NCBI GenBank assembly: GCA_012932295.1
Contig: JAAONU010000003.1
Coordinates: 32,970,361 to 33,034,360, forward strand
Direction of reading: 5' to 3'
DNA length: 64,000 bases
DNA from: Cyclina sinensis
Lineage: Eukaryota; Mollusca; Bivalvia; Venerida; Veneridae
Shown here: positions 35,322-47,499 of the stretch, piece by piece
Layout of the letters: the number at the start of each line of letters is the position of its first letter
Numbering within the stretch: the first letter of the stretch is position 1
Notes under the pieces: generated by a model
Seen by the model: the letters and a program-made list of their open reading frames with translations, nothing else
Database searches by the model: none
Told to the model about the DNA's origin: nothing
Program-made: the position numbers and the translations under genes

Positions 35322-37325
35322 AGAAACTGTTTACATCGCTGTATACGTGCGAACGTCATAAGCATGTTGCAAATGACGTGTAAAAAAAACTATCAAACAT
35401 ATTACACGACTTTATTACACACCCTCGACGCCGCAAATGATATAAAGATCAATTATCAATTATAGATAAACTTTATTAAAGGTTTTGGTCAGACTGAATG
35501 GAATAATTTTACAGCCTGCAACCAAAAATAATTTATGTAAATAGAAAGAAATTTCGTCAAGCAGTGGTGAAGATACCAACATTTAAATTACATTGAAGAA
35601 TGTTCACAATTTTGATAACTTGTTGAAACGTCTGAATTATTAGTCCTTCGATAGAAGAACTGTACTATGAAAAAAGTCTTTCAGTTTAAAGTATATACGC
35701 GCCTGCCTTAAACGTTTACTGCTGAAGTTTCGTCTTAAGCGATATACAAAGTATCATTTTACAATACCGTATCGATAATGGTTGTACGTTTTGGTCATTA
35801 TATACATCCTCGTTATTGTCCACACAAATAAGAGACCCTACAAGAATTTCCTTGACTGCAAAGTCATTGTGTACTTTTGACGAAAATGTCTCAGGAAAAG
35901 TTAGGGTTAGCATTGTGGTTCGTTATACATCATTTTATGCCATCTGCGAGAAGGATATTTTCTACTTCATTTCACGATTAACTTCATGTTTTAGGTTTTG
36001 ACTGTACTAGGTATTTTCTATTTCAGACCATGTTGCCAACTCCTGACATTGCTAATAGTATGCATAAAACCTTTTCTTATCAAGCAATGTCAGTTCGACA
36101 AACTTAATCGGTAGTTCTCAATTTCCATAGAAAGTAAAAAAAAAACAACAATACAGTCACAGTTTTCGTGACAGTGCTTATGGCAAAAAGATAATGTAAC
36201 TGGAGAATGTTTGTTCACTCTTTTACTAATCTGCTATTTACAGACTCACGTATCGATTTCCATTCTTTTGTTTCTTGAAATTGCTAGTAAAATAAAGAAA
36301 TCAAACTATTTACAGCTGGCCGTGTAAAAACACTGGCAAACTGAGTTCTGAAATTACAGAAAAAGTAGCTGAGACAATAAATGACATTGGCAACACAGTT
36401 TTATAAAAAAAAAAAAAAAAAAACAAAAAAAAAACAAAAAAAAAAAAAAAAAAAAAAACGTTTAAGTTAAAGTACGCATCATAAAATTTGCTTCACTCCA
36501 AATAATATGATTATTTTTCCAGGAGCGTTACAAATGAAAGTCACAGTCCAAGGGACAAGCAATTCACAGAATAGATGTCCAAGATACATCAGTCATCAGT
36601 TCGTTATTCTATCGGATTATTCAGAGAACAAAATGCAAATATGTTAAAATACTACAACTTTAGATTTTATATCCCTATATAATTACAAAAAGAAAGCCCT
36701 ATGAGGCTTAAATCTATTCCTATAGATGTTTATCCATTTACAAACTGGCATGGAACATGTATCGATTCATTTTTATTTCAATTAGTTTTAAGTATTTCAC
36801 AGGATATTTTTGTGACATGTTGATATGCGCGAGTATCAAAGAAGCATTCCTTGTACTGATCTAAGTGGAGAACAATAACATCGTTCTTTTGTCCCTGCAT
36901 GGGGTTTCAGTAAAATGCTTATATATTCACAATTTTGTTTTGCGTAATTAGCTGGCCAATAATTCAATGTCATTCTGCTTTTATTTAATTCTATGCAATC
37001 ACTAATATGTTCTTTGGTACAAAACGTTAAGTGTGTTATAATTTATAATTAAATATAAGGACACCAGTTGACTCAGGATTATCACAGCTGTAGGAGGGCT
37101 GTTCGGGAAGTTTGCAAAATTTTGACATTATCTGCATCACTTGGAAACAATATTGTCTCTGACTTATATTATGTAGTTTATAGTTTTTGCAATAAAAATA
37201 TGAACCTACATTGAAATTCAAAAACAGCACTATAACATTTCCAACCAGCAGTGCATCATTACGACGTCAAACGTCTAGATCGTTGTGTGTCATCTTCTTT
37301 CAGCAGGAAAGGGACCGGTGGAACA
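35322..37325. other. Non-coding; long interrupted poly(A)
   Basis: 36404-36458 is an A run interrupted by single C residues. Overlapping open frames on both strands at 35716-36001 have no motif. Nothing else recognised. Confidence 0.5.
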
Positions 37326-37480
37326 CTAACCTTTAACATCCACTTCTTCCGCGAGTATCTGGTAGGTAGAAGATAATGATTTTCCAAGTCTCTCTGAAAT
37401 CTGCCTGACAGTCAAACGTCTATACGTATTCACCAGCTCTGTCACGCGAACCTTACTTGAGTGGTTTTTCCTAAACCTGC
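37326..37480 (-). pseudogene. Mariner/Tc1-type transposase HTH fragment
   Basis: The minus-strand translation SKVRVTELVNTYRRLTVRQI followed by SERLGKSLSSTYQIL is the second helix-turn-helix of a mariner-like (IS630-Tc1) transposase, which usually reads ..ELV..DRRLTVREIA..LGIS..S.H.IL... It ends at a TAG (37326-37328). A degenerate CSTGPFPAERR follows where the linker and catalytic domain would begin. The DDE/D domain is not seen. A short relic lying 30 bp from foldback element 2. Confidence 0.6.
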
Positions 37481-37521
37481 GCAAAGCTTAATCACACTCC
37501 ACAATTATATGCCATCCGACA

Positions 37522-39870
37522 ATATGTGTGAAGTTGGTCTGCAGTTCGCACTTCGCAATTCGCGATTCGAATTGCGAACTGCAAACTGGCATGCAGTTCG
37601 CGATTCAAACTTGAAGATTTTCAGTGTTCTTCTTGGGAAAATTTATGACTTACTAACTTCATAAACCAAAAAGAAATAGTTCTAAGTCCAATTGCAAACT
37701 AGCATGCTGTTCGCGATTCGAATTGCGAACTGCAAACTGGTCTGCAGTTCGCAGTTCGCAATTCGCGATTCGAATTGCGAACTGCAAACTGGCATGCAGT
37801 TCGCGATTCAAACTTGAAGCTTTTCAGAGTTCTTCTTGTGAAAATTTATTACTTACTAACTTCATAAACCAAAAAGAAATAGTTCTAAGATAGAGAAAAT
37901 AAACATAAGTCCAATTGCAAACTAGCATGCGGTACGCGATTCGAATTGCGAACTGCAAACTGGCATGCAGTTCGCGATTCAAATTTCAAGCTTTTCAGTG
38001 TTCTTCTAGGGAAAATTTATGACTTACTTACTTCATAAACCAAAAAGAAATAGTTCTTAGTCGAATTGCAAACTAGCATGCGGTTCGCGATTCGAATTGC
38101 GAACTGCAAACTAGCATGCAGTTCGCGATTCAAACTTGAAGCTTTTCAGAGTTCTTCGTGTGAAAATTTATTACTTACTAACTTCATAAACCAAAAAAGA
38201 AATAGTTCTAAGATAGAAAAAAAACATAAGTCAATTGCAAACTAGCATGCGGTTCGCGATTCGAATTGCGAACTGCAAACTAGTCTGCAGTTCGCAGTTC
38301 GCAATTCGCGATTCGAATTGCGAACTGCAAACTGGCATGCAGTTCGCAATTCAAACTTGAAAATTTTCAGTGTTCTTCTTGGGAAAATTAAACTAAAAAG
38401 AAATAGTTCTAAAATAGAGAAAAAAAATATAAGTCCAATTGCAAACTAGCATGCGGTTCGCGATTCGAATTGCGAACTGCAAACTAGTCTGTAGTTCGCA
38501 GTTCGTTTTTCGCGATTCGAATTGCGAACTGCAAACTAGCATGCAGTTCGCGATTCAAATTTGAAGATTTATAGTGTTCTTTTTGTGAAAATGTTCTTCT
38601 ATTATTTCATACTTACTTCATAAACCAAAAAGAAATGGTTCTAAAATAGAGAAAAAAAAAACAAATAGTTCTAAGTCCAATTGCAAACTAGCCTGAGGTT
38701 CGCGATTCGAATTGCGAACTGCAAACTGGTCTGCAGTTTGCGATTCAATTTGAAGATTTTCAGTGTTCTTATATGAAAATTTAATTCTTACTTAATAAAC
38801 CAAAAAGAAATAGTTCTAAAATAGAGAACAAAACATAAGTCCAATTGCAAACTAGCATGCGGTTCGCGATTCGAATTGCGAACTGCAAACTGGCATGCAG
38901 TTCGCAATTCAAACTGAAAAATTTTCAGTGTTCTTCTTGGGAAAATTTATTACTTACTAACTTCATAAACCAAAAAGGAATAGTTTTAAAATAGAGAAAA
39001 AAATATAAGTCCAATTGCAAACTAGCATGCGGTTCGCGATTCGAATTGCGAACTGCAAACTGGCATGCAGTTCGCAATTCAAACTGAAAAATTTTCAATG
39101 TTCTTCTTGGGAAAATTTATTACTTATTAACTTCATAAACCAAAAAGGAATAGTTTTAAAATAGAGAAAAAAATATAAGTCCAATTGCAAACTAGCCTGC
39201 GGTTCGCGATTCGAATTGCGAACTGCAAACTGGCATGCAGTTCGCAATTCAAGCTTGAAAATTTTCAGTGTTCTTCTTGGGAAAATTTATTTCTTACTAA
39301 CTTCATAAACCAAAAAGAAATAGTTTTAAAATAGAGAAAAAAATATTAGTCCAATTGCAAACTAGCCTTCCGCTCGCGATTCGAATTGCGAACTGCAAAC
39401 TGGCATGCAGTTCGCGATTCAAATTTGAAGCTTTTCAGTGTTCTTCTTGGGAAAATTTATTACTTACTTACTTCATAATCCAAAAAGAAATAGTTCTAAG
39501 TCCAATTGCAAACTAGCATGCGGTTCGCGATTCGAATTGCGAACTGCAAACTGGTCTGCAGTTCGCAGTTCGCAATTCGCGATTCGAATTGCGAACTGCA
39601 AACTGGCATGCAGTTCGCGATTCAAACTTGAAGCTTTTCAGAGTTCTTCTTGTGAAAATGTATAACTTATAAACGTAATAAACAGAATAAAGTTCTAAAA
39701 TAATGATAAAACTCAAAGTCCAATTGCAAACTGCAAACTAGCTTGCAATTCGCAATTCGAATTGCGAACTGCAAACTGGTCTGTAGTTCGCGATTGAAAA
39801 ATTAGAAAAAATTTAGTGTTCTTCTTGTGAAAATTTATTACGTACTGACGTGATAAACCACAAAAATGGT
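37522..39870 (+). repeat. ~175-bp tandem array with CpG-rich hairpin core
   Basis: Each unit has a core GCGATTCGAATTGCGAACTG, CAAACTGGCATGCAGTTCGC, then TTTTCAGTGTTCTTCTTG and an AT-rich part with ACTTCATAAACC and AAAAAGAAATAGTT. Several units have the core doubled, forming GCAGTTCGCAATTCG facing CGAATTGCGAACTGC, a 15-bp hairpin with a 5-base loop (for example near 37747-37781). The core is CpG-rich against an AT-rich background. Open frames here only translate the repeat. Confidence 0.9.
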
Positions 39871-40790
39871 TTATGGTTTTATAATAATTTTTCTACTGAC
39901 TTACAATCCGCCTACATGAGTTATTCTGTCAGTTGTCCGTGTTTATCAAAAATCCTCAGCTTGCCCATAGCAATCGATATACAACTTGCATGTAAGACTA
40001 GAGACTTGCTTTAGTTTTTTTCTACAGTTGAAAACACGTATGCATATTAAACGCGACCAATTTGGTGATATCTAATATTAAATGAAAATAAGATGATAAC
40101 TGTGTGTCGCAATTTTTGGGAAAGCTTGTCCAAACAATTACTGGCCTGTTATTCAAATGGAAAAGATAAAAGAAAAAGAATGTTTTCATAATGTTTTATT
40201 CATCTTGTCTTCATAATGTACCTCTTGTTTCAAACAATATTCACTTACAACCATGTCAATTAAAACAATTGTACACAAAATTGAAATCTCTTGACAATCA
40301 ATATTGTGAACCAAGCATTAATTTATGAAGTTCACAAAATTAATGAAGTTGCTACATTTCTTATAATTGTACTGATATAATTATGATAATCACTCGACTC
40401 GAATATCAGTATGCCTTATGATGGCACCACCCTTAATGCATGATCAGCAATTGCACTCCAGGCCGTATGCTAAAAAAAAGCAAGACTTCACATTCTCAAA
40501 AAAAAAAATTGTCGCAAACAGTGACAATCCCAATTTTTAATTCTTACGCTGGCTCAAACCCGCCACGTGGCTCGACAGAATTTGAAATCCCTATATTTTG
40601 ACTAGGTCAAGGGCAAAAATCTTAAAATACTGAACATCTCCACGTGCACATCAAAACTTGCTGACAAAATCCTATATAGTTCCATGACTCTGGCAAACGC
40701 TTTTGTAGATAGGTGCGATTTGACTCAAGGGCAATTACTCTGCAACGACTAAATAAATCAAAGGCGAAACCCGTAACAACAACAACACAA
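39871..40790. other. Loop of foldback element 2
   Basis: About 0.9 kb of single-copy-looking, mostly AT-rich DNA. A less AT-rich patch at 40535-40760 includes CCACGTGG and CAAGGGCAATTACTCTG, words seen in dispersed bivalve repeats. No transposase or other gene. Confidence 0.6.
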
Positions 40791-41497
40791 ACAGAACTAT
40801 TTCTTTTTGGTTCATGAAGTTAGTAAGTCATAAATTTTCCCAAGAAGAACACTGAAAATCTTCAAGTTTGAATCGCGAACTGCATGCCAGTTTGCAGTTC
40901 GCAATTCGAATCGCGAATTGCGAACTGCGAACTGCAGACCAGTTTGCAGTTCGCAATTCGAAATCGCGAACCGCATGCTAGTTTGCAATTGACTTATGTT
41001 TTTTTTTTCTATCTTAGAACTATTTCTTTTTGGTTTATGAAGTCAGTAAGTAATAAATTTTCACACGAAGAACTCTGAAAAGCTTCAAGTTTGAATCGCG
41101 AACTGCATGCTAAATTTGCAGTTCGCAATTCGAATCGCGAACCGCATGCTAGTTTGCAATTCGACTAAGAACTATTTCTTTTTGGTTTATGAAGTAAGTC
41201 ATAAATTTTCCCTAGAAGAACACTGAAAAGCTTGAAATTTGAATCGCGAACTGCATGCCAGTTTGCAGTTCGCAATTCGAATCGCGAACCGCATGCTAGT
41301 TTGCAATTGGACTTATGTTTATTTTCTCTATCTTAGAACTATTTTTTTTTTGGTTTATGAAGTTAGTAAGTAATAAATGTTCACAAGCAAAACTCTGAAA
41401 AGCTTCAAGTTTGAATCGCGAACTGCATGCCAGTTTGCAGTTCGCAATTCGAATCGCGAATTGCGAACTGCGAACTGCAGACCAACTTCACAAATAT
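40791..41497 (-). repeat. Inverted right arm of foldback element 2
   Basis: About four reversed copies of the left-arm unit, seen as AACTATTTCTTTTTGGTT, AGAAGAACACTGAAAA and CGAACTGCATGCCAGTTTGC. It is much shorter than the left arm, so the left array has expanded or the right has contracted. Confidence 0.9.
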
Positions 41498-41734
41498 CAT
41501 CCGACAACGTTTTAATTTTCAGTCTTCTTATCAACCAGTTTACAATTTCTGTTTTTCAGTATTAAAGAAACTATAAAACTACAGATACAGACATCAGTTT
41601 TGGCGGAAATGACGTAACGAAGTAATTTTTACGGCAAAAAAGAAGATAGAATACCCCTCGTTTTAATAGACATTCGGCCAGACTTAATACAATATACTGA
41701 TCATATGGCAATATCAATTAAATAAAAGTTCCCA

Positions 41735-42930
41735 ATAAAAGAGGTAAAGGGTTTTGGAAATTGAGTACATCTCATCTGAATGATCTAGAGTATATTTCTG
41801 GAATTAATTATATTGTAAACTCATTAAACTCAAAAAATGTCAAAAGCCACGAAATAAAATGGGAACTTTGTAAATTAGAAGTTAAAAAATACTCAAGAGA
41901 TTTTTTCAAAAACAAAATCACGACAAAGAAATAACAACCTTCAAAAATTAGAAAAAATATTAATTGCTTATCAATTAATTATAAAAGGAATGAACAAGTA
42001 AAAAGTAGAATCAACCAAATTGAAAAGGAAATTCAAACAATATATAATTTTAAAACCTAGGGTGGTCAAATAAGACTAAGAGTCAAATCTTTGGAAGGAG
42101 AAGAAAATACTAAATATTTTCATAATCTTGAAAAGTCACGACAAACCAAAAAAGTTATAACTGCTCTGAACGTTGACAATGAAATAACAAAAACAGAAGG
42201 CATATTAAATGCTGAAGTTGAATTCTATGAATCCTTATACAAGTCGCAAACAACAGTAAATGACAATGAAATAAATAACTACTTGGAAAGTACTTTCCAG
42301 ACAATTTTATCCGGAAAAGAAGCTGATATATGTGAAGCAAAATTTTCCAAAGCTGATTGCTATGATGCTCTCAAAGATATGAAATTAAATAAAAGTCCTG
42401 CTCTAGATGCTTTACCAGTCTAATTCTACCAAACTTTTTGGCCAGTTATAGGAACTTTATTAACTATTTCATTAAATGAGGGTTACGATAATGGAGAACT
42501 TTCCACATCACAGAAACAAAGCGTTTTCTCCTTAATATATAAAAAGGGTGATCAAAATAATTTAGAGAACTGGAAACCAATTTCACTACTTTCCATAGGC
42601 TATAAAATAGCGGCAAGCGCTTTAGCTAAACGTATACAAAATGTTCTACCAAAGTTGGTTAGTTTAGACCAGCAGGGTTATATCAAAAATAGATATATAG
42701 GGTATAATATACGGCAAATACAAGATGTAATAGACTACACAGATATACTTAAACTTGATGGAGCTATTTTTTTCCTTGATTTTAAAAAAGCATTCGACAG
42801 TTGAACAGAATTTTATCTTTACAGTATTAAAGAAATGCGGATTCAAAGGGTCATTTTTATCTCTGGTACATACACTTTCGAATATTTCCAGTTATGTCTT
42901 CAACAATGGTTGGGTATCTAACTTTTTTTA
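41735..42930 (+). pseudogene. LINE (L1/Tx1-like) reverse transcriptase fragment
   Basis: Collinear with the region between the endonuclease and mid-RT of L1-type elements. GFWKLSTSHLND opens it near 41744; then EGEENTKYFHNLEKSRQTKK, KLNKSPALDALPV, then FYQTFWPVIGTLLTISLNEG, WKPISLLSIGYKIAASALAK, and motif A FFLDFKKAFDS. Lesions: stops in the N-terminal third, TAA at 42421-42423 where the family has Glu (..PVEFY..), and a frameshift with TGA at 42802-42804, after which LKKCGFKGSFLSLVHTLS continues in another frame. The YADD-box region and 3' end are missing, and so is the endonuclease (5' truncation). Confidence 0.8.
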
Positions 42931-42944
42931 AAATATTAATTTGG

Positions 42945-43570
42945 GATTATTTTTTACCTTTGCTGGAGACGTCACGGAAAAAGGGGACACTCCTACATCT
43001 GACAAAAATCAAAATCGGCTTTTTTTCTCTATGTTGATGACGTCTTATGAAAGTGGATAATACTCTGGGGACAAAAATCAAAGTGGAGGTTGTTTCCCTT
43101 TGGTAATGACATCTCGGGGAAGAAGACGTTATTCTTAGTAAAAAAAAGAAAATTGGGGTTATTTTCATTTGGCGATAACGCATGGGAAAGGGGACAATTG
43201 TTGAGTTCTTCTTAATCTTACAAAAATCAAATGCGTGATTAATTTCCTTTGGTGATGACATCACGGGGAAGGGGGCAATACTACATTTTAAACAAATTAT
43301 TATTATTTCCCTTTGGCGATGACGTCACCGGAATGGGGAAAATACTTCTACATCTTAAACGATCAAATCTAAGATTATTTCCCTTTGGTTATTACGTCTC
43401 GGGAAAGGGGACGATACTTCTTCAAAAATGAGTGGGTGGTTTTTCTTTGATGATGACGTCTAGAGGGGACATTACTTTTTTATTTCACAAAACTTAAACG
43501 AAATTCCCTTTGCTGATGACGTCATTGGAAAGTGGACAATACTTCTACATCTTAGAAATATCAAAACAAA
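42945..43570. repeat. 65-80 bp minisatellite with CRE-like words
   Basis: About nine diverged units of TTTCCCTTTGGTGATGACGT, CACGGGAAAGGGGACAATAC, TTCTACATCTTA. Two units have the perfect palindrome TGACGTCA (near 43320 and 43516). Remnants of the same repeat resume at 49068-49230, beyond the nested elements, so the array has been split by insertion. Confidence 0.85.
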
Positions 43571-43699
43571 AGACAAAACAAGAGCCACCGCAATCGGGGG
43601 ACATGCTCGACCTTTTCCTATTTCAAAAGGCAAACAGATCAGAGAAGCACATTGTGGTGAAGGGATTTAAAATGAAACATCAGTTGGAAATATAATTAT

Positions 43700-45005
43700 C
43701 AAATTCCTCCATACATAACAAAGTTATGGCCAATTTTAGCAACATTCAGAAATTTGACATTAAAGGTCATGGTGAAGTTCAGTTTAACCTTCTTTGGAGG
43801 TATTGTCTAAAAGATGTCCAAGCATGAAGATACCACATCCATTATTAACAAAGATATAGTGAAGTAAAGCAATGTCAATGTCATTTAAAGGTCACGGTAA
43901 TACTTGCATTGTTCAACACGTTTGTTTTGTTCTCAGTGTTGTTTTGTCCCAGTATAATCCGTCCACAAATAACAAAAAAAGGCTATTCTCAGTGTTGTTT
44001 TGTCCCAGTATAATCCGTCAATGAATAACAAACATTTGGCTATTTTAGCAAAATTCAATAATTTGACCTTGACATTCAAGGTCATTTTAAGTTCAAGGTC
44101 ATGTCGGTTTTGTTATAAGCGTCGTTTTGTCCAAGTATGAATCAAATCAAAATAAAATAACTTGACCTTGACGGTCCAGGTCATTTTAACGTCAAGGTCA
44201 TACTTGTATTATTCAACCTGTCAGTTTTGTCATGTGTTGTTTTGTCCGAGTTTGGATCAAATCTGAAAATTTATAAAGTTATTACAATATAAACAAAATT
44301 CATTAATTTGACCTTGACTTTCAAGGTCATCTTAAGGTTTAGGTCATACTTAAATAATCCAACATGTAGGTTTTGTCATGCGTGTTGTTTTGTCCAAGTA
44401 TTAATAAAAAAGAACTAAAAAATGACGTTATGGCCAATTTTAGCAAAAATCAATAATTTGACATTGACTGTCATGGTCAAATAAAAGTCATGATCATACC
44501 TGAATGATTCAACATGTCAGTCATAAGTGTTGTTTAATCAAACCATAAATAAACATGTTATGGCCAATTTAAGCAAAATTCAGTAACTTGAACTTGAATG
44601 TGAAGGTCATCAAGGTCAAGGTCATACTTTATTTAATCAAAATGTCGCTGTTATTTCATCAAAATATGAATCAAATCCATTAATAAATGACACCTATGAC
44701 AATTTAAGCAAATTCCATCATTTGACCTTGACTGTCAAGGTTATTTTAGGGTCCAGGTCATATCTGAATTATTTAACACGTCAGTTTTGTCAAAAGTAAT
44801 GCCTGTTCAAGAATGAATCAAATCCAAAACATCAAATAACAAAGTTAAGACCAATTTTAACAAAATTCAATAATTTGACCTGGACTGTCAAGGTCATTTA
44901 AGGTCAATGTCAAACATGAAAGAATAAAAATATCGGATTTGTGTTGTTTTGTCCAAGTATGAATCAAATCCATAACTAAATAAAAAAGACAATTTGAAAA
45001 CCAAT
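43700..45005. repeat. ~145-bp tandem repeats with palindromic TCAAGGTCA
   Basis: About nine units. The sequence TGACCTTGA..TCAAGGTCA is a 9-bp inverted repeat with a 3-base centre, present with small changes in most units (for example near 44046, 44154, 44301, 44707 and 44877). Confidence 0.85.
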
Positions 45006-45007
45006 TC

Positions 45008-46400
45008 AACAAGAGCCATGTTACACATGGTTAATCCCCCCGCCGGGAAGAAGCTACCTGAAGGTTGTACTTTCAAACACTCAATGTAATAATGTTTGAA
45101 GAAAATCCCACAAAAAATAGGCAAGGTAGAGTTATTGTTCTTGCAAACTGCACTTCCTACCAATGTGCTATGTCAGTGTATTAAGTTTGAAGAAAATCGC
45201 TCAAGCACTTTTTGAGTTATGCTTCGGACAAAGTTTTTCAATTAAATCTGATAAAGGGGAATAATTCTAAAAGTAGGCAAGGTAGAGTTATTATTCTTAC
45301 ACACTGCACCTCCTCCAAATGTGCTCTTTCAGTATATGAAGTTTGAAGAAAATCACTCAAGTACTTTTGGAGTTATGATCCCGACAAAACTGGAATGGAC
45401 GCACGCATGGACGGACAGAGACCATTTCTAATATCCCCTCCTCCTTTCGCGGGGATAATAAGTTCAAGAATTCAAGAATTAGATAAACATGTATATGCTG
45501 GGATTTTTAAAATGTAATCAAGTAAATCTGATAAAGGGGAATAACTCTAAAAAATAGGCAAGGTAGAGTTATTGGACATGCACACTGCACTACCTACCAA
45601 TGTGCTCTGTCAGTGTATGAAGTTTGAATAAAATCCCTCAAGTAGTTTTAGAGTTATGCTCTGGACAACATTTATCAAGTAATTCTGATAAAGGGGAATA
45701 ACTCTAAAAAATAGGCAAGGTAGAGTTATTGTTCTTGCACACTGCACTACCTACCAATGTGCTCTGTCAGTGTATGAAGTTTGAATAAAATCCCTCAAGT
45801 AGTTTTAGAGTTATGCTCTGGACAACATTTATCAAGTAATTCTGATAAAGGGGAATAACTCTAAAAATAGGCAAGGTAGAGTTATTGGACTTGCACACTG
45901 CACTACCTACCAATGTGCTCTGTCAGTGTACTGAGTTTGAATAAAATCCCTCAAGTAGTTTTGGAGTTATGCTTCGGACAAAATTTATCAAGTAATTCTG
46001 ATAAAAAGGAATAACTCTAAAAATAGGCAAGGTAGAGTTATTGGACTTGTACACTGCAATACCTACCAATGTGCTCTGTCAGTGTATGAAGTTTGAATAA
46101 AATCCCTCCAGCAGTTTTGGAGTTATGCTCCGGACAAAATTTATCAAGTAAATTTGATAAAGCGGTATAACTCTAAAAAAGGCAAGGTAGAGTTATTGGA
46201 CTTGCACACTGCACTACCTACCAATGTGCTCTGTCAGTGTATGAAGTTTGAATAAAATCCCTCAAGTAGTTTTGGAGTTATGCTCCGGACAAAAATGTTT
46301 CGGACGGACGCACGGATGCACGGACGCACGGACACACGGACGCACGGACGGACGAAGGGCATTCCTAATATCCCCTCCGCCTTTGGCGGGGGATAGATAA
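45008..46400 (+). mobile_element. Nested tandem-core element, pearl/Helentron-like
   Basis: Opens AACAAGAGCCATGTTACACA (hairpin CCATGTTACACATGG). A first 3' end occurs at about 45400-45452 (GGACGGACAGAG, then TATCCCCTCCTCCTTTCGCG). About six direct copies of a roughly 155-bp core follow (GGAATAACTCTAAAAATAGG, CAAGGTAGAGTTATTGGAC, CCTACCAATGTGCTCTGTCA). A second 3' end has an ACGG/ACGC tetranucleotide run (46303-46355) and CCCCTCCGCCTTTGGCGGGG hairpin. The order 5' hairpin, tandem core, tetranucleotide run and 3' hairpin is characteristic of bivalve pearl/Helitron-related elements. It may be two elements in tandem. Confidence 0.75.
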
Positions 46401-47499
46401 TTTTACCTTGACGGTCACGGTCATTTTATGGTTAATGTCGAATTTGAATAAACTAACATGCCGGCTTTGTCATAAGTGTTGTTTTATCCAAATTTGATTA
46501 AAATTCAACTAAAAATAACGAAGTTATGTCCAGTTTTAGCAAAATTCAATAATTTGACCTGGACTGTCAAGTTCATTTAAAGGTCACGGTCAAACTTGAA
46601 ATAATCAAAATGTCGGATTTGTCATAAGTGTTTTTTTTTTCTCCAAGTATTAATCAAATCAATAAATAAATGAGAATGTTATGACAATTTAAGCCAAATT
46701 CAATCATCTGACCTTGACGGTCAATGTCATTTTTAGGTTATGGTCATACATGAGTAAATCAACATGTCGGTTTTGTCATCATTGTTGTTTTGTCCAAGTA
46801 TGAATCGAATCCAAGCATAAACAACAAAGTTATGGCAAATTGTAGCAAAATTCAATAATTTGACCTTAACTGTCAAGGTCATTTAAAGGTCAAGGTCACA
46901 CTTGAAAGAATAAAAATGTCGGATTTGTCATAAGTCTGTTTTGTCCAAGTGTGAATCAAATCCATAAGTAAATGAGAAGTTATGACAATTGAAGAAAATT
47001 CAGTCATCTGACCTTGACGGTCAATGTCTTTTCTAGGTCATGGTCATATTTGAGTTACTCAACATGTCGCTTTTGTCATAAGTGTTGTTTTGTCCAAGTT
47101 TAAATCAAATCCAACCATAAACAACAAAATTATGGCCAATTTTACCAAAATTCAACAATTTGACCTTGACTGTGAAGGTCATTTTAAAGTCAAGGTCACA
47201 CCTGAGAGAATCATAATATTTGATTTGTCATAAGTGTTGTTTTGTCCAAGTATGAATCAAATCCATCAACAAAAAACAAAGCTATGGCCATTTTAGCAAA
47301 AGTCAATAATTTGACTGTGAAGGTGAAGGTCATTCATGAGTCAAGGTCAAGTTCAGCCTGGTCCACTTGAAAATCTTGTCCAAAGGGTTGTTGTGTTTAA
47401 GTATGAAGACAATCCACGTATCAAAAATAAAGTTATGGCCAATTTTAGCAAGATTCAACAAGATATGTTTGTAAATACTAGTATGCCCCCTATCGGCAG

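Larger units (their letters stand above)
37513..41507. mobile_element. Foldback-type element 2 (~175-bp repeat arms)
   Basis: The left arm (37522 to about 39870) is about 13 direct copies of a roughly 175-bp unit; the right arm (40791-41497) is about four copies inverted; the loop of about 0.9 kb is unrelated and non-coding. The tips are matching inverted repeats: ATATGTGTGAAGTTGGTCTG at the left and ATATTTGTGAAGTTGGTCTG read from the right. CATCCGACA lies immediately outside both tips (37513-37521, 41498-41506), a 9-bp target-site duplication; one further A is shared. A 9-bp duplication plus tandem-repeat inverted arms matches the Foldback group as known in Drosophila. No transposase frame is present. 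Confidence 0.8.

Noticed and set aside
39438..41565. Small open frames rich in Arg, Asn, Cys and Phe
   Set aside because: They are translations of the foldback arm repeats in arbitrary frames.
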